NCBI GenBank assembly: GCA_029243025.1
Contig: JAQWSU010000011.1
Coordinates: forward strand, 1-64,000
Direction of reading: 5' to 3'
Origin: Pirellulaceae bacterium
GTDB lineage: Bacteria; Planctomycetota; Planctomycetia; Pirellulales; Pirellulaceae
Length of the DNA: 64,000 bases
The translations under genes and the position numbers were made by a program. Below, piece after piece: positions 62,014 through 64,000 of this stretch (position 1 is its first letter; each line of letters opens with the position of its first letter). The notes below the pieces were generated by a model. It saw only the letters and a program-made list of their open reading frames with translations, was not told the DNA's origin and searched no databases.

Positions 62014-62901
62014 ATGGGTGCGAAAGTAATTCTAATTACGGGCGCTTCGAAACGAGATGGCGTCGGTTACCAGTTGTGTAAGCAGTTGATTGCCGAAGGG
62101 CATCGCATTATTGCGACTTCACGCACGCCAGAAGATTCGGATTTAACGAAAGACAAGCTTGCTTCAGAGGATCAGTTGTCCATCCGATCTCTGGATCTGT
62201 GTTGCCAAGACTCGATGGATGCTTTTGTGGCAGGTGTCCTCAACGACTATGGCAGCATTGATGGGCTGGTCAACAATGCGGCCCAAGTAGTGATCGGTCC
62301 CGCGGAAGCAGCCAGTGCTTCCGATATTACAACCACGTTTCAGAGTAAGGTGTTCGGTCCTTTAGCGCTCATGCGGGCATTTCTTCCGGGAATGAAGGAA
62401 AAGAAATCGGGAGTGATCACCACAACCGGCAGCATATTCTGCACCATGCCAGTCATCATGCCGGGCATTTCCATTTATCTTGCTGCGATAAACGCTCTTG
62501 AACGAATTCAGGAATCAATGGCCATTGAATGCGCGCCATGGAATATCAAACTGTTTAACTTTCATGCAGGGCCCATAAAAACCAGGCTAACCATCATGCA
62601 ACCGGAGAACCAAGCATTAATCGAATCCGACTACAAGAACTTCACGGAGCATGCTTTCACTTGGTTTAGTAAACATGTCGAATGGCAAACGGCAGAGGAA
62701 GTTGCGATCCCCTATGCAAAGGCCATCCTGAGTTCGGATCCTGACTTTCACGTTTACAGTAGCGAATCCGGTGCTCGCTTCGCTGCAGAATACAATAAAG
62801 ACATCAGCGCTAACTCATATCGAAACGGTTTGCTCGACTATTTTCAACAACTGAGCTACGAGCCAAGCGACTGGAACCCAAACGCCGACAGCGGGCTGTA
62901 G
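62014..62901 (+). CDS. short-chain dehydrogenase/reductase with altered catalytic lysine
   Basis: 295 residues from ATG 62014, preceded by GAGG at 8 bases. ILITGASKRDGVGYQLCKQL is the nucleotide-binding turn with two residues more than the usual TGxxxGxG. DGLVNNAAQVVIG is the NNAG-type motif, and TTTGSIFC holds Ser140. The active-site tyrosine is Tyr155 in ISIYLAAINALERIQESMAI, but the residue four further on, normally lysine, is isoleucine (ATA at 62488-62490). AAA to ATA needs one base change. The family performs NAD(P)-dependent alcohol/ketone redox chemistry; this copy may be inactive or changed in function. Confidence 0.85.
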   Translation: MGAKVILITGASKRDGVGYQLCKQLIAEGHRIIATSRTPEDSDLTKDKLASEDQLSIRSLDLCCQDSMDAFVAGVLNDYGSIDGLVNNAAQVVIGPAEAASASDITTTFQSKVFGPLALMRAFLPGMKEKKSGVITTTGSIFCTMPVIMPGISIYLAAINALERIQESMAIECAPWNIKLFNFHAGPIKTRLTIMQPENQALIESDYKNFTEHAFTWFSKHVEWQTAEEVAIPYAKAILSSDPDFHVYSSESGARFAAEYNKDISANSYRNGLLDYFQQLSYEPSDWNPNADSGL

Positions 62902-63226
62902 GAAGGTGGCGCGACGTATTTCTCTCAGTGTCTCGGCGTAACTTTAAGAAGTAACAATTGTCCATTCGCTCGAACTTGCCTGGCCGATTGAAAAGGTACC
63001 TGGTGTTTTTTTCGGATCTTCTGGGGATCGTTGTTAATCGGAGTGTTGCATTATGGTGGAAATACGGGTGAAAGCCGCTCTGGCGAACTTGCGGCGGCCC
63101 GATTTCAGATAGGGTGATTGGGAAGCTTTGGTGTTGGTTGGCCAATCCGTGTCGATTTTCACTCAAAACCCCCTTAGACTATTGGGGTAAGGAAAAATCT
63201 CATAGCTCGTTGAGAGTGGATGTGCC
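62902..63226. other. intergenic region with one dispersed repeat
   Basis: Contains the repeat at 62991-63015. No coding frame is supported on either strand. The promoter of the DUF1501 gene should be in the last 150 bases. Confidence 0.45.
62991..63015 (-). repeat. dispersed GGTGTCAGGTACC-type element (degenerate)
   Basis: AAAAGGTACCTGGTG followed by a T-run. It has the core in the opposite orientation, with one missing dinucleotide compared with GGTACCTGACACC. Confidence 0.5.
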
Positions 63227-64000
63227 ATGATTGAATTAGGTAGGTTCCGTAGTCAGTCGTGTGATGGTATCAGTCGTAGATCCTTTGTGAGGGCCGCTGC
63301 TGCGTTACCATGGGCGTGGCAACTCAAGCAGTCACACGCGGCTACGAATCGTTCCTCTCCACGAAGTAAAGCGAAGTCAGTTTTAATGATCTGGCTCTGG
63401 GGCGGACCGTCTCATTTGGATACATTCGATCCAAAGCCAGATGCGGCAAGTTCGATTCGATCACCATTCAAAACGATCTCGACCAAAACGCCCGGCATTC
63501 ATCTCACCGAGCTACTTCCAAAATTGGCTCAGCGAACCGATAAGGTGACACTCGTCCGGTCATGTCGATTTTCTGGCAATCATGACATGCTTTGCCTCAC
63601 AGGATCACGCGGCAGAGGTTCCTCAGCAGAACCGAATTTTGGATCGGTGATTGCGCAACGGTTTCCTGGAGCTGGTTTGCCTCCGTTCATTTCGGTTGCG
63701 CCGAAGACAACATTGACCCATGGGTTTCCTTGCACAACGGTTCCCGGTTCTAGTGCGGGACGCCTTGGCGCGGCCTTTAATCCCTTTTTTGTGAAGTGTG
63801 CGTCCAATGCAGATATTGAGATACCAAGCCTTGCCTTGGCCAATGGACTAACCCCACAACGACTCACGGATCGAAAGTTACTGCTGGAACAGATTGACCT
63901 GTTGAAACGAGCCAGCGATAGCGAGACGATTGATGCACTCGATAAACATCATTCGAATGCATATTCGCTACTTACGTCAGGAGATGCTTTTCGGGCCTTC
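63227..64000 (+). CDS. DUF1501 exported protein, 3' end cut by window
   Basis: 258 codons are visible from ATG 63227 and the frame runs off the window. CDGISRRSFVRAAAALPWAW is a twin-arginine signal. SVLMIWLWGGPSHLDTFDPK, IHLTELLPKLAQRTDKVTLV and RSCRFSGNHDMLCLTGSRGR are the usual DUF1501 blocks, with NHD at the place where the protein at 34864 has NHS. No DUF1549/DUF1553 gene precedes it, so its cytochrome partner lies downstream or elsewhere. Confidence 0.9.
   Translation, partial: MIELGRFRSQSCDGISRRSFVRAAAALPWAWQLKQSHAATNRSSPRSKAKSVLMIWLWGGPSHLDTFDPKPDAASSIRSPFKTISTKTPGIHLTELLPKLAQRTDKVTLVRSCRFSGNHDMLCLTGSRGRGSSAEPNFGSVIAQRFPGAGLPPFISVAPKTTLTHGFPCTTVPGSSAGRLGAAFNPFFVKCASNADIEIPSLALANGLTPQRLTDRKLLLEQIDLLKRASDSETIDALDKHHSNAYSLLTSGDAFRAF

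Noticed and set aside
1-64000. CRISPR arrays, insertion sequences, prophage, rRNA operons
   Set aside because: I found no regular spaced repeats, transposase or integrase motifs, or rRNA-like sequence in the window.

Overview
The window comes from a planctomycete, most likely a member of the Pirellulales. The evidence is a concentration of families that are almost diagnostic for that phylum: planctomycete cytochrome modules (PSCyt/PSD, i.e. DUF1592, DUF1587, DUF1588, DUF1585, DUF1549, DUF1553) with their exported partners (DUF1552 and DUF1501), a DUF1559 pseudopilin-like protein, several formylglycine sulfatases, very large CxxCH heme proteins with a six-bladed-propeller-like N-terminus, and three dockerin-repeat PEP-CTERM surface proteins. 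Base composition is roughly balanced. No rRNA, tRNA, CRISPR array, transposase or phage gene could be supported. || Layout. 1-3.3 kb: end of an M81 (MlrC-like) peptidase, a small ORF, a secreted unknown that appears to start with ATT, and a zinc-ribbon membrane protein. 3.8-7.8 kb: DUF1592 cytochrome + DUF1552 operon. 8.0-9.4 kb: divergent DUF1643 and DUF2314-like genes sharing a perfect palindrome. 9.5-20 kb (minus strand): sulfatase, second DUF1552/DUF1592 pair in reversed order, and a 1499-residue fusion of propeller, HEAT, cytochrome c, LamG and dimethylformamidase-like domains. 20-24.4 kb: repeats, an AraC relic, a His/Cys-rich small protein, DUF1559 protein, PEP-CTERM protein, small unknown. 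24.9-29.1 kb: exo-sialidase-like, pectate-lyase-like and Tat-exported Gfo/Idh/MocA proteins. 29.6-31.8 kb: duplicated PH-like membrane protein and a PAS-AraC regulator. 31.9-37.6 kb: DUF1549/DUF1553 cytochrome, DUF1501 and a phosphotransferase. 37.7-41.7 kb: SGNH hydrolase translationally coupled to a second heme protein. 41.9-48.1 kb: TauD-like dioxygenase, PEP-CTERM protein, SEC-C microprotein, OprB porin, multicopper oxidase. 48.4-57.6 kb: sulfatase-esterase fusion, third DUF1592-DUF1552 operon with an ankyrin protein, CBM9-like PEP-CTERM protein. 58.4-64 kb: sulfatase, small unknown, cupin, SDR with an altered catalytic lysine, and a truncated DUF1501 gene. || How it fits together. Most products carry Sec or Tat signals, so the window mainly encodes an extracytoplasmic apparatus. 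Sulfatases, an esterase, a sialidase-like protein and a pectate-lyase-like protein suggest work on sulfated, esterified polysaccharides. The cytochrome/partner loci follow one recurring plan: a Sec-exported protein with two CxxCH sites next to a Tat-exported partner. Their substrates are unknown. A dispersed palindromic repeat with the core GGTGTCAGGTACC sits beside at least five genes between 37.5 and 63 kb. Several intergenic stretches contain short open frames that look like broken gene ends, indicating ongoing gene loss.
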